A DNA stretch of 64,000 bases from Opitutaceae bacterium (GCA_016711225.1 JADJTK010000011.1:1-64000), one strand, 5' to 3'. Shown: positions 25,106 through 35,316, counted from the stretch's first letter. Program-made: numbers and translations. The notes: generated by a model not told the origin, from the sequence alone.

Positions 25106-28100
25106 ATGTCCATTCTTCGAAGGTTTCTCGCCCTACTGGTCGCCGCTACCGTCGCTGGCAACGCATCGGCATGGGTCACCGAGGGCGCCGGTTGGGTCTG
25201 GCCCCACGGCACCACTCTATCGATGCAGAAAGACTTCGGCGCCAAGGCCAATCTGCCCGGCGCTACCTGGAACGCCCTCGCCGACAATGCGATCGCAGAG
25301 TGGAACGCCAACATGGCCCAACTCCAACTGACCTCGACTGTCGGTGGCGTCACCGTGGGCCAGGAGCAGGATGACATCAATCAGATGTTCTTTTCCAATA
25401 CTGTCTACGGGGACGCCTTCGGCGCCGGGACGGTCGGGGTGGCCATATTCTGGGGCAACGGGACCTACATCGTCGAGGGCGACATCGTCTTCAACAGCGG
25501 CACCACCTGGACCACCGGCCTCTTCCAGACCGTGGCCCTCCACGAACTCGGGCATGTGCTCGGGCTCGGGCACCCCGACGAGGACGGACAGACCGTGTCC
25601 GCAGTGATGAACTCGCATGTGTCAATCGACCATCTTTCGGCCGACGACATCGCAGGGATCCAGTCGCTCTACAACGCCCCGGCAGTGGTTCCCGCCGCGG
25701 CCGCGATTACCACGCAACCCGTCGCGGTCAGCGTGGCGGTCGGGGGGACCGCGACCTTCACCGTCGCTGCCACCGGCGAGCCGAGCCCGACCTACCAATG
25801 GCGAAAGAACACCGTGGCGATCGAGGGGGCCACCGCCACCAGCCTCACCCTCAGCCCCGTCCGGGCCTCCGATGCCGCCAACTACTCGGTCAGCGTGAGC
25901 AACACCGGCGGTTCGGTCACGAGCGTGGCGGTAGCCCTCACCGTGACCGGCGTGGTGACCATCGTTACTCCGCCCGCCCCCCAAACGGTGACTGTCGGCG
26001 CCACAGCGACCTTCAGTGTTTCGGCCAGCGGCTCGCCCGCCCCCAACTCCTGGCAATGGAAGAGGAACGGCACTGCCATTGGTGGGGCAACCGCCTCGAC
26101 CCTCACCCTCCCCAACGTGCAAATCAGCGCCGCCGGCGACTACTCGGTCACGGTGAGCAATGGTATTGATACCGTCACCAGCGCCTCCGCGGCCCTCACC
26201 GTCAACCTCGCGGACAGCGCCCCCACCATCACCGCCCCCCCCACTGCGCAGAGTGTCGACGAGGGAAGGGCAGCGACCTTTTCCGTCACCGCCACCGGCA
26301 AACCCGCCCCCTCCTATCAGTGGCTAAAGAACGGCAATGCCATCACCGGCGCGACGACGGCCACACTCACCTTCGCCACCGCCCGGACCAGCGACGCCGG
26401 CAACTACTCGGTCAGAGTCGCCAATTACCTCGGAAACGTCACGAGCCCTCCGGTGGCCCTCACGGTCAACACCTTTGCCCCGACCATCACCACCCAACCC
26501 GCCCCCCAGCGTGGGGAGATCGGCGGGACTGTAGCCTTCTCGGTGACCGCAACCGGGGCTCCATTTCCATCCTACCAGTGGCAAAAGGACGGAAACACCA
26601 TCGTGGGTGCGACTCTGTCGACACTTACGCTCACCTCCATCCAGACGAGCTCAGCCGGCAACTACCGTGTGGTCGTCACCAATTCTGCTGGTTCGGTCAC
26701 CAGCAATGCGGCCGCTCTCACGGTCAACACCTATGCTCCGACAATCACCGCCCAGCCGGCCTCCCGGAACGTAAATGCCGGCGCGAGCGCGACCTTCTCC
26801 GTCACGGCTACCGGCTCTCCGGTTCCCACCTACCAGTGGCAAAAGGACGGGACCGACATCGCCGGGGCCACGAACGCGTCCCGCGCCCTCGCCAACGTCC
26901 AACTTTCGTCCGCCGGCAATTACCGGGTCCACGTCACCAACTCCGCCGGCTCCCTTTTTAGCGAGGTGGCGGTCCTCACCGTCAACAGCATCCCCGTCAT
27001 CACCACTCAGCCAGTATCGCAGACAGCCACTGCCGGAACGACCGTCACCTTCACGGTCGCGGCCACCCAGTCGCCCGTGCCCACCTATCAATGGCAGAAA
27101 GATTTGACGGACCTCGCCGGAGCCACTCAGGCGACTCTCACCCTCGCCAGCGTCCAGACGGGCGACGCCGGCAGCTATCGTGTCATGGTCACCAACACAC
27201 TCGGCACGACCACCAGTGTGCTGGCCCTGCTCACGGTCACCGCCGCCCCAACCCCGCCGGTCATCACCGCCCAGCCGGAGTCGCAGATTGTCAACGCTGG
27301 CTCGACGGCAACCCTCTACGTCTTGGCGACCGGCACCGACCTCACCTACCAATGGCGGAAGGCTGGCGTGGCCATTGCGGGGGCGACCCAATTCTCGCTT
27401 TCGCTTCGCACCATCCAGCCCGAGGCTGCGGGCAGCTACTCGGTCGTGGTGACCAACACGGCCGGCTCGGCCACCAGCCGGGAGGCGACGATCACAGTCC
27501 ATACCGTACCCGCGATCACGCAGGCGCCCATCGCCCAGAGTGTGGAAATTGGCGATACGGCCACCTTCACGGTCGCAGCGACCGGTTCCCCGGTCCCAAC
27601 CTATCAGTGGCAAAAGAACCGGGTCGCCATCGCAGGAGCGACCCAGGCAACCCTCACGCTCACCAACGTTCAATCGACTGCCGCTGGCAACTATCGCGTT
27701 GTCGTCACCAATGCAGCCGGATCGGCCACCAGTGCCGAAGTCGCCCTGACCGTCAGCAACCCGCCGAAGGTCACCACCCAGCCCCAACCGCTCGGGGGCG
27801 TGGCCAGCACCACCGGCTCGCTCGCCGTCGCGGCCACGGGAGCCACCGGATACCAGTGGTTCAAGGGCGGCGTCGCCGTCCCCGGCGCCACCGGCCCGAC
27901 CTTGGCCTTTCCGGCCCTCGGCAGTGCCGATACCGGCATCTACGATTGTGCGGTGACCGGCTTGAGCGGCGAAACACTCTCGGCCCCGGGGGTCGTCGGC
28001 ATCGTCCCCGCTGCTGGAGAGCGCACGGCCGGTTCGGTCTCCACCCGGCCTGAGTGGCAGGACATCCATCACCCCAACGGCGCCACCTACGACCAGTTCC

Positions 28101-28807
28101 TGCTCTCGGGCGCAGCCGGCACCTTCACCGCCGGCCAGGGGAAGATCGCCCGCCTCTCCTACCTCGATGAAAACGACAGCATCGTGCAGGTGGAAATGTC
28201 CGGCGCTGGCGCCATCACGGTCGTGCTCGCCAACCCCGCCGGGCCCATGGCCCCGACCCTCTACAACCAAAGCGGAGTCCAGTACATGAAGGGCAAGGCA
28301 ACGGTCATCCTGGCCGGGGCCGACGCCACCACCCACTTCACCATCTACTCGGTGGGCACTGCCACCAACCCTGGCGTCACCCGCCCCGATGTGACCTACG
28401 CTGGGTGGGCCAACGTGGCCGCCGCGGGCATCCTCAGCACCACGGGCGGCCTCGGCGGCATCCACCAAGGCAACGTCGGCTACAACGCCAGCACGGGCCT
28501 CACCGGTATCTATGCCCCCACCGTCACATCGGTTGGAGGCTTGGTGGTCATCCACGGGGTCGCCGCCAGCGAATCGGCCCAACCGTATCTCTATTTTGGA
28601 CCCGGAGGAACGGCGACCGTCAAGATCGCCGGCACCTCGCTGGCCCAATCCAATGGTCACAGCGTCACCGTCGGCGGGCTCGCCCAGGTTCAAATGGGCG
28701 CCGGCCAGGACTCCTGCGGCCGCCCTGCCCCAGCATCGGCCATCGGTACCCGGCTCCTCGACGACGCGGGCGTGGACCGCACCGCCGCGCTCGTGGTTGG
28801 ACCGTAA
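25106..28807 (+). CDS. Secreted matrixin-like metalloprotease with eight Ig-like repeats and a shared C-terminal module
   Basis: A 1233-residue exported protein. A signal peptide (MSILRRFLALLVAATVAGNA) is followed by a matrixin-type zinc protease of about 170 residues, with the zinc motif HELGHVLGLGHPD near residue 145 and a later Met in VMNSHV. From about residue 195 come eight Ig-like domains of about 85 residues (pattern TYQWQKDG...GATxxTLTL...AGNYRVxVTN) and a ninth degenerate one (YQWFKGGVAV). The last 263 residues, from about 970 (EWQDIHHPNG to QMGAGQDSCGR), recur in the proteins at 30044 and 31870. The protein probably degrades or binds extracellular polymers, with the Ig array as spacer. 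Confidence 0.87.
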   Translation: MSILRRFLALLVAATVAGNASAWVTEGAGWVWPHGTTLSMQKDFGAKANLPGATWNALADNAIAEWNANMAQLQLTSTVGGVTVGQEQDDINQMFFSNTVYGDAFGAGTVGVAIFWGNGTYIVEGDIVFNSGTTWTTGLFQTVALHELGHVLGLGHPDEDGQTVSAVMNSHVSIDHLSADDIAGIQSLYNAPAVVPAAAAITTQPVAVSVAVGGTATFTVAATGEPSPTYQWRKNTVAIEGATATSLTLSPVRASDAANYSVSVSNTGGSVTSVAVALTVTGVVTIVTPPAPQTVTVGATATFSVSASGSPAPNSWQWKRNGTAIGGATASTLTLPNVQISAAGDYSVTVSNGIDTVTSASAALTVNLADSAPTITAPPTAQSVDEGRAATFSVTATGKPAPSYQWLKNGNAITGATTATLTFATARTSDAGNYSVRVANYLGNVTSPPVALTVNTFAPTITTQPAPQRGEIGGTVAFSVTATGAPFPSYQWQKDGNTIVGATLSTLTLTSIQTSSAGNYRVVVTNSAGSVTSNAAALTVNTYAPTITAQPASRNVNAGASATFSVTATGSPVPTYQWQKDGTDIAGATNASRALANVQLSSAGNYRVHVTNSAGSLFSEVAVLTVNSIPVITTQPVSQTATAGTTVTFTVAATQSPVPTYQWQKDLTDLAGATQATLTLASVQTGDAGSYRVMVTNTLGTTTSVLALLTVTAAPTPPVITAQPESQIVNAGSTATLYVLATGTDLTYQWRKAGVAIAGATQFSLSLRTIQPEAAGSYSVVVTNTAGSATSREATITVHTVPAITQAPIAQSVEIGDTATFTVAATGSPVPTYQWQKNRVAIAGATQATLTLTNVQSTAAGNYRVVVTNAAGSATSAEVALTVSNPPKVTTQPQPLGGVASTTGSLAVAATGATGYQWFKGGVAVPGATGPTLAFPALGSADTGIYDCAVTGLSGETLSAPGVVGIVPAAGERTAGSVSTRPEWQDIHHPNGATYDQFLLSGAAGTFTAGQGKIARLSYLDENDSIVQVEMSGAGAITVVLANPAGPMAPTLYNQSGVQYMKGKATVILAGADATTHFTIYSVGTATNPGVTRPDVTYAGWANVAAAGILSTTGGLGGIHQGNVGYNASTGLTGIYAPTVTSVGGLVVIHGVAASESAQPYLYFGPGGTATVKIAGTSLAQSNGHSVTVGGLAQVQMGAGQDSCGRPAPASAIGTRLLDDAGVDRTAALVVGP

Positions 28808-28955
28808 ACAACCCGCGAACGGGCGCCAGTTGAGTTCCCCATCGCGAGTGTCGTAACCCAGACTGCTCGCGGAGCGACCACCTCACGGGCCAGGAGATCA
28901 CACGGGAACTCAGGCTTCGATTCTGGGTCCCTCGTTCCCGACAAAGCTTCTACCC

Positions 28956-29972
28956 GTGCGCTCTACCACCGTCCCCCACCGCACGCCCGACCGCGGCGTC
29001 ACCACAACCGTCACCAGCGCCCCCCCGGCCCCTGCGGGTAAGGACGGCTTGCGCCGGCATTCATTCGCCGCGTTGGGCACTGAATGCCTGATTCTCTTCG
29101 TCTGTCCCGAGCCCACGCGCGCCGCCGTTTTTACCGCCGCCGCACAGCGCTGGACGCTGGCCTTCGAGGCGAAATACTCCCGGTTCCGTCCGGACTCGCT
29201 CGTCGGACGCATCAATGCCGCCGCCGGCAAAACGGCGGTCGAGCTGGACGAAGAAGCCGCGCAACTCTTCGATCTGGCCGGCCAGCTCACCCAGCTCACC
29301 GGCGGTATCCTTGACGCCACCGCACTTCCCCTGCTCCGCCTGTGGAACTACCGCAGCGCGAGCCCTCGCCTCCCCAGCGACACTGAGATCGAAGCGGCGC
29401 GCCGTCTGGTGGGGTGGAACAAGGTGCACCGCTCCCCCGGCCGCCTCTTCCTGCCCGAGCCCGGAATGGGACTGGACCTCGGCGGCTTCGGCAAGGAGTA
29501 CGCCGTCGATGCAGTCATCGAGATCGCCCGGGCCCATGGCATCGAGCGCGCCCTGGTTGACTTCGGTCACGATGTCCGCGTCCTCGGTCACCCCGACGAC
29601 GGTCCGTGGTGGCGGATTGGAGTCGAAGACCCCGACGCACCCGGTCAAAGCTGGGCCACGCTTGGGCTGACCAACCGCGCCATCGCCACGTCCGGGGACT
29701 ATATTCGTGGTTTCACCATCAATGGCCGCCGCTACGGACACATTCTCGACCTGCGGACCGGCCTCCCGGTCGCCAACGGCTGCCGCAGCGTCACGGTCGT
29801 GGCCGGTTCGTGTTTGGAGGCCGGAACGCTCTCGACCACCGCTTTTGTGCAGGGCCCCGGCGAGGGCCTTCGCTTGATCGAATCCTCCTTCGGCGCCGAG
29901 GGCTGCCTCCGCACCGTCAACGCGACCCTCCAGTCGCGCGGCTTCTTCGCGCTGCGTTGCGACCAAGCCTGA
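28956..29972 (+). CDS. apbE: ApbE-like FAD:protein FMN transferase
   Basis: A 338-residue ApbE-family protein, which flavinylates target proteins by moving FMN from FAD to a Ser/Thr. Matches are HSFAALGTECLILF at the N-terminal strand, DSLVGRINAAAGKTAVELDE, GMGLDLGGFGKEYAVDAV, ATSGDYIRGFTINGRRYGHI and LDLRTGLPVANGC. Two positions differ from the usual family: FGHDVRVLG where GGN is expected, and AGTLSTTAF where AD..ATA with a metal-binding Asp is expected. Activity is therefore uncertain. It uses a GTG start and has no signal peptide, unlike many periplasmic ApbE proteins. It sits between two genes for secreted proteins with a shared C-terminal module. Confidence 0.8.
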   Translation: MRSTTVPHRTPDRGVTTTVTSAPPAPAGKDGLRRHSFAALGTECLILFVCPEPTRAAVFTAAAQRWTLAFEAKYSRFRPDSLVGRINAAAGKTAVELDEEAAQLFDLAGQLTQLTGGILDATALPLLRLWNYRSASPRLPSDTEIEAARRLVGWNKVHRSPGRLFLPEPGMGLDLGGFGKEYAVDAVIEIARAHGIERALVDFGHDVRVLGHPDDGPWWRIGVEDPDAPGQSWATLGLTNRAIATSGDYIRGFTINGRRYGHILDLRTGLPVANGCRSVTVVAGSCLEAGTLSTTAFVQGPGEGLRLIESSFGAEGCLRTVNATLQSRGFFALRCDQA

Positions 29973-30043
29973 CCCCCGCGTCACCCTATCCCCAAAACCC
30001 CTTCCCTAGCCTCGGCTTCTTTCCACCTCCGCCCCCCACTCCC

Positions 30044-31606
30044 ATGACCCTATTGCTATTCCGTCTCCACTCGCTCCGGCTGCACACGTCCATCGCGATG
30101 CTGATCCTGCTTCTGCAACGCAGTCCAGCAGTGCAATGGCTGCTCGCCGCCGAGGGGCCGACCCCGTCCATCATCAGCAATCTGCTGCGCTCGGCCTTGG
30201 TCGTCACCACCGCCGCGACGGCGGCCCACACGCTCACCGGGGCCACCACCTTTGCCACCGCCCCGGATAGCCCAGCAGCCCTCACGGTCGGCCAGGACTT
30301 TTCCATGACATTCGCGATGACCGGGGCGCCTACTCCCGCCAAGTCCTACTCCATCCTCGGCACCTTGCCCCCCGGGCTGTCCATCCCCGGCCTCACCGGT
30401 GGCATCCTCAATGCCACCACCGGGACCGTCAGCGGCACCCCGAGCACCGCAGGGAACTACCGCATCACCATCCAAGGGTGGGACCGGGTAAACGCCAAAG
30501 GCCATACCGACGACGCGCAGTATCCGGTTGATTTCGTCGTTGCCGCTGCGCCCGCCATAGCCCCCGCCATCACGGCCCAACCCCAGCCGCTCGGGGGCAT
30601 TGCCGGGCAACCCGGCTCCACCGCCGTTGTCGCCACCGGAGCCTCCACCTACCAATGGTATAAGGGAGGAGCCGTCGTCAGCGGAGCGACCGGCGCAACG
30701 CTGCCCTTCGCCAGCCTCAACTCGGCCGAGGCGGGCCTCTACGACGTCGTCGTGACCGGGCCGGGAGGGGCAACCCTGTCGCGTCCCGTTGTCGTCGGGA
30801 TGGTACCGGCGGCTGGCGCACGGACCACCGGAGCAGTCACCACCCGCGCCGAGTGGCAGGACATCCACCATCCCAACGGATCCACCTACGACCAGTTTCT
30901 GCTCTCGGGTGCGGCCGGCACCTTCACGGCCGATCCCGGCCAGATTGCCCGTTGCTCGTACCTTGATTCCAACGCCAGCATCGTCCAGGTCGAGATGTCC
31001 GGCGCCGGCGCCATCACCGTCGTGCTCGCCAACCCCTCCGGCCCGATGGCCCCGGCCCTCTACAACCAGAGCGGCATCCAATACATGCAGGGCAAGGCGA
31101 CGATCATCCTGGCCGGGGCCGACGCCACCACCCACTTCACCATCTACTCGGTGGGCACTGCCACCAATCCCGGCGTCAACCGCGCCGATGCGGCGTACAA
31201 CGGCTGGGCCGACGTGGCGGCTGCGGGCATCCTCAGTACCACCGGAGGGCTCGGTGGTATCCACCAAGGCAACGTCGCCTACAACGCCGCGCTCGGCATC
31301 ACCGGTCTCTACGCCCCCACGGTTACCTCGGTGGGCGGGCTGGTGGTCGTCCATGGGATCACGGCCAGCGGCCCGGCTCAGCCCTACCTCTACTTCGGCA
31401 ATGGCGGCACCGTGAACGTGAAGATCGCCGGCAGCTCCCTGACCCAGCCCAACACCGACAGCCTCACCGTCGGCGGTCTCGCCCAGGTACAAATGGGCGC
31501 CGGCCAGGATTCCTGCGGCCGGGCCGCCCCGGCATCGGCCATCGGTACCCGGCTCCTCGACGACACCGGTGCGGACCGCACCGCCGCATTGGTCACCGGT
31601 CCCTGA
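30044..31606 (+). CDS. Exported Ig-like protein with the shared C-terminal module
   Basis: A 520-residue protein. The N-terminal 65 residues contain one or two hydrophobic stretches (HTSIAMLILLLQ, SALVVTTAATAAHTL), consistent with a signal peptide or anchor. A putative Ig domain follows (SILGTLPPGLSIPG to GTPSTAGNYRITIQGWD), then a short Ig-like domain (YQWYKGGAVVSGATGATL). The last 262 residues, from EWQDIHHPNG on, are nearly the same as the ends of the proteins at 25106 and 31870. The longer open frame to 29606 overlaps apbE in another frame and was rejected. The function is unknown; it looks like a minimal carrier of the module. Confidence 0.78.
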   Translation: MTLLLFRLHSLRLHTSIAMLILLLQRSPAVQWLLAAEGPTPSIISNLLRSALVVTTAATAAHTLTGATTFATAPDSPAALTVGQDFSMTFAMTGAPTPAKSYSILGTLPPGLSIPGLTGGILNATTGTVSGTPSTAGNYRITIQGWDRVNAKGHTDDAQYPVDFVVAAAPAIAPAITAQPQPLGGIAGQPGSTAVVATGASTYQWYKGGAVVSGATGATLPFASLNSAEAGLYDVVVTGPGGATLSRPVVVGMVPAAGARTTGAVTTRAEWQDIHHPNGSTYDQFLLSGAAGTFTADPGQIARCSYLDSNASIVQVEMSGAGAITVVLANPSGPMAPALYNQSGIQYMQGKATIILAGADATTHFTIYSVGTATNPGVNRADAAYNGWADVAAAGILSTTGGLGGIHQGNVAYNAALGITGLYAPTVTSVGGLVVVHGITASGPAQPYLYFGNGGTVNVKIAGSSLTQPNTDSLTVGGLAQVQMGAGQDSCGRAAPASAIGTRLLDDTGADRTAALVTGP

Positions 31607-31869
31607 GCCGCTCGTCTGGATCAGTTCCTTCGATACTAGCGGTGAGCTCCCTCCGTTCGCGCTGAGGGAGTGTGGCACGGCGCCGCGTCCGCATGGACAG
31701 ACACATTCCTCTTGTGTCCAGCAACTGGGTTATCCCACTCTGTGCACACCGGCGGAATTCATCGCCCGTGTGGCTACGCGGGCCGCCTGCCCGATCCCCG
31801 CCCCTCCAGCACTTTCTTCACGCTACGGAGGACGGCGACCGACGGTGAGTCCATTGCCAACACCCTTCC

Positions 31870-34800
31870 ATGAAGACAGTACTGCGTCGGTTTCCTGTGC
31901 TCCTCGCCCTGCTCTTGTCTGCCGCTGCGCATGCGTTGACGGCGATCACCCCCTCGCTCCACGAGGTGGGAGCCGGCACGGTGTGTTACCGGATCTTGGT
32001 ACAATCGGAAGGCGATTGGACAGCAAGTACGGCGGCGAGCTGGGTGTCGCTGTCGCGCGACTGCGGTTCGCTGGCGGGCACGATTCTGGTGACAGCAGCC
32101 CCCAACGCCACGGGGGCCGACCGCAGCGCAACGATCCTGGTGAATGGGACAACACACACCCTCACCCAACGATCAGCCGACACAGCGCTCCAAGAATTGT
32201 GGGCGTTTGGCGGCGACGCGGTCGGACAGCTGGGCGACAACAGCTCGCTCGAGTTCTCACGCCTGCGCCCGGAGCGCATTCTCTCCCGTGCTGTGCGGTC
32301 CGTCGCGACGGGGTTCTACCACAGTCTCATTGTAAAGACCGACGGGAGTCTCTGGGCCGCGGGCCAAAACGGCTCCGGTCAGCTCGGGGATGGGACATCC
32401 ACCGATCGGGCCAGCCCGGTACAAATCCTCGCCAGCGGCGTCGAATCGGCTGCAGCGGGAGCGGAGCATAGCCTGATCGTGAAAACCGACGGGAGCCTCT
32501 GGGCCGTGGGGCACAATTCCTACGGACAGCTCGGCGACGGCACCTCGACCAGTCGTTTTTATCCGGTGCAAGTGCTCTCCCATGGGGTTCGCTCCGTCGC
32601 AGCAGGCGCAGAACACGACTTGATTGTAAAAACTGACGGAAGCCTGTGGGCCATGGGCAACAATTCCTACGGCCAGCTCGGGGATGGAACGACCAATGCG
32701 CGTCCAGCCCCGGTACAGATTCTCTCTGGAGGAGTCCAGTCCGTCGCCGCCGGTTATCAGTACAGCCTATTCGTGAAGACAGATGGCAGCCTCTGGGCAA
32801 TGGGCCACAATTCCTACGGCCAGCTCGGGGATGGGACCACGAAAGACCGAGCAGACCCCGTCATGATTCTTCCGAGTGGGGTCCAGTCCGTCGCCGCCGG
32901 CGCGGATCACACTCTGATTGTGAAGATCGACGGGAGCCTGTGGGCGATGGGCGGCAACTGGGCTGGCCAGCTCGGGGATGGGACCACGACGGACCGGGCA
33001 AGCCCGACGCGCATCCTCACTACCGGAGCCCAGCTGGGCGCGGTTGGTGGCTATCACAGCCTGATCGTGAAAACCGACGGGAGTCTCTGGGCCATGGGCA
33101 GCAATTGGGACGGCCAGCTCGGTGATGGCAGCACGACCGATCGGGCGAACCCGGTCCTGATCCTTCCCAACGGAGTCCAGCGGGTCGCACTGGGTGGAGA
33201 CCACAGTCTGGTCGTGAATACCGACGGAAGCCTGTGCGCCATGGGCAGCAATTCTTTCGGCCAGCTCGGCGACGGGGCGGCAACTATTCAATACGCCCCA
33301 GTACAGGTTTCCGCCGGCGGAGTTCAATCGATCGCCGCAGGTGATTACCATAGTCTGGCTGTCAGCACCGACGGGAGCCTGTGGGTCATGGGCTCCTATG
33401 AGGGCGGCCAGCTCGGAGACAGGACGATGACCGATCACCCAAGCCCGGTCCTACTCATGGCCGGCGCCGTCCGATCGGTAGTCGCGGGCGGCTCTCACAG
33501 CCTGATCGTAAAAACCGACGGAAGCCTCTGGGGAGTGGGCCGAAACTGGTCCGGCCAGCTCGGCGACGGCACAATCATCAATCGCACAAGTCCGGTGCAG
33601 ATCATCACCGAGGGAGTCCAAGCCGCCGCGGCCGGAAGAACTCACAGCTTGGTCCTAAAAACCGATGGAAGCCTTTGGGCCATGGGCGCCAACTTCTGGG
33701 GCCAACTGGGTGACGGGACGACGACGGATCGCTCGCGCCCGGTGCAAATTTTAGCCCACGGAGTCCGCGCCATTGCGGCAGGGAGTATGCACAGCCTGAT
33801 CGTAAAGACTGACGGAAGTTTGTGGGTCTTCGGCAACGATTGGGATGGTCAGCTCGGCGATGGTGTGGCGATGACAAATCCCTCGAGCCCGGTGCAGATC
33901 CTCGCTGCCGGAGTGCAGGCGGTTGCCGCAGGAGGGAATCACAGCCTGTTCTTGAAGACGGACGGAAGCCTGTGGGCCATGGGCTTGAACTCGAACGGGC
34001 ACCTCGGCGACGGGACGACCACCAATCAGTTTAGCCCCGTGCAGATTCTCGCGAGCGGAGTCCGATCGATCGCTGCAGGGGATTCACACAGCCTGATTTT
34101 GAAGGTGGATGGAAGTTTTTGGTTTTTTGGTAATAATTGGGATGGTCAGCTCGGCGATGGGACCACCGTCCGACGCCTTGTCCCGACGCTTGTCGCACGC
34201 AACGTGCAACGAATCGCGGCGGGAGGGGACCATTCGCTCTTCGTCGGTGCTGGGGAAATCAGGCCCATCGCACCAATAATCAGAACCCAGCCGGCGAGCT
34301 GGGCGGGAAGCGCGGGCACCACCGCGACCTTGACCGTTGCGGCCTACGGCACTCCGGAAATCCAGTGGTACCGCGGAGGACACGCCGTCACCGGCGGCAA
34401 CGACGCCACGCTCACCCTGCGCACGATTACACCTGGGGACGCAGGCATCTACGACGCGAGTTTGTCCGCGGAAGGAATTAGCACTCTCTCCGCTCCGGCA
34501 GTTGTCGGCATCGTCCCGCCGCAGGGCCAACGAACCGCTGGCAGCGTCACCACCCGCGTCGAGTGGCAGGATATCCAGCACCCCAACGGATCCACCTACG
34601 ACCAGTTCCTGCTCTCGGGTGCGGCCGGCACCTTCACGGCCGATCCCGGACAAATCGCCCGTTGCTCGTACCTTGATTCCAACGCCAGCATCGTCCAGGT
34701 CGAGATGTCCGGCGCCGGCGCCATCACCATCGTGCTGGACGGCCCGACCGGTCCGATGGCGCCCGCCCTCTACAACCAGAGCGGCATCGATTATATGAAG

Positions 34801-35316
34801 GGCAAAGCGACGATCATCCTGGCCGGAGCCGACGCCACCACCCACTTCACCATCTACTCGGTGGGCACCGCCACCAACCCCGGCGTCACCCGCGCCGACG
34901 CGGCGTACAACGGCTGGGCCGACGTGGCAGCAACGGGCATCCTCAGCACCACCGGCGGACTCGGTGGTATTCACCAGGGCAACGTCAGCTACAACTCCAG
35001 CACCGGCCTCACCGGTATCTATGCACCTACAGTCACCTCGGTGGGCGGGCTGGTGGTAGTCCATGGGATCGCGGCCAGCGGCCCGGCTCAGCCCTACCTC
35101 TACTTCGGCACCGGTGGCACCGTGAGCGTGAAGATCGCCGGCACCGCGCTGGCCCAGCCCAACGGCGACAGCGTCACCGTCTCCGGCCTCGCCCAGGTCC
35201 AGATGGGCGCCGGCCAGGATTCCTGCGGGCGCCCGGCCGCAGCCCAGGCGATCCAAACCCGCCTGGTCGAAGACAACGGCACCGATGTGACTACCACCGT
35301 CGTCACCGCCCCTTGA
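31870..35316 (+). CDS. Secreted RCC1-repeat (beta-propeller) protein with the shared C-terminal module
   Basis: A 1148-residue exported protein. A signal peptide (MKTVLRRFPVLLALLLSAAAHA) precedes a BACON-like domain (GDWTASTAASWVSLS to LTQRSADTA). Then come 14 RCC1-type repeats of about 52 residues, each with a core like LWAMGNNSYGQLGDGTT and a link like PVQILSGGVQSVAAG, enough for two seven-bladed propellers. A short Ig-like domain (IQWYRGGHAVTGGNDATL) leads into the same C-terminal 263-residue module as its two neighbours (from about residue 885). RCC1 propellers bind proteins or ligands; no enzyme motif is seen. Confidence 0.87.
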   Translation: MKTVLRRFPVLLALLLSAAAHALTAITPSLHEVGAGTVCYRILVQSEGDWTASTAASWVSLSRDCGSLAGTILVTAAPNATGADRSATILVNGTTHTLTQRSADTALQELWAFGGDAVGQLGDNSSLEFSRLRPERILSRAVRSVATGFYHSLIVKTDGSLWAAGQNGSGQLGDGTSTDRASPVQILASGVESAAAGAEHSLIVKTDGSLWAVGHNSYGQLGDGTSTSRFYPVQVLSHGVRSVAAGAEHDLIVKTDGSLWAMGNNSYGQLGDGTTNARPAPVQILSGGVQSVAAGYQYSLFVKTDGSLWAMGHNSYGQLGDGTTKDRADPVMILPSGVQSVAAGADHTLIVKIDGSLWAMGGNWAGQLGDGTTTDRASPTRILTTGAQLGAVGGYHSLIVKTDGSLWAMGSNWDGQLGDGSTTDRANPVLILPNGVQRVALGGDHSLVVNTDGSLCAMGSNSFGQLGDGAATIQYAPVQVSAGGVQSIAAGDYHSLAVSTDGSLWVMGSYEGGQLGDRTMTDHPSPVLLMAGAVRSVVAGGSHSLIVKTDGSLWGVGRNWSGQLGDGTIINRTSPVQIITEGVQAAAAGRTHSLVLKTDGSLWAMGANFWGQLGDGTTTDRSRPVQILAHGVRAIAAGSMHSLIVKTDGSLWVFGNDWDGQLGDGVAMTNPSSPVQILAAGVQAVAAGGNHSLFLKTDGSLWAMGLNSNGHLGDGTTTNQFSPVQILASGVRSIAAGDSHSLILKVDGSFWFFGNNWDGQLGDGTTVRRLVPTLVARNVQRIAAGGDHSLFVGAGEIRPIAPIIRTQPASWAGSAGTTATLTVAAYGTPEIQWYRGGHAVTGGNDATLTLRTITPGDAGIYDASLSAEGISTLSAPAVVGIVPPQGQRTAGSVTTRVEWQDIQHPNGSTYDQFLLSGAAGTFTADPGQIARCSYLDSNASIVQVEMSGAGAITIVLDGPTGPMAPALYNQSGIDYMKGKATIILAGADATTHFTIYSVGTATNPGVTRADAAYNGWADVAATGILSTTGGLGGIHQGNVSYNSSTGLTGIYAPTVTSVGGLVVVHGIAASGPAQPYLYFGTGGTVSVKIAGTALAQPNGDSVTVSGLAQVQMGAGQDSCGRPAAAQAIQTRLVEDNGTDVTTTVVTAP

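Noticed and set aside
25700..27760. Tandem 250-bp DNA repeats as a possible CRISPR or satellite
   Set aside because: They are the codons of eight Ig-like domains, with normal codon structure and no uniform spacers.
26651..28693. 680-residue minus-strand ORF opposite the Ig-repeat protein
   Set aside because: Its repeats simply mirror the Ig repeats on the other strand; composition is Gly/Asp/Arg-rich.
29606..30043. N-terminal extension of the Ig-like protein
   Set aside because: It overlaps apbE in another frame and has no protein-like composition; the hydrophobic N terminus begins at 30044.
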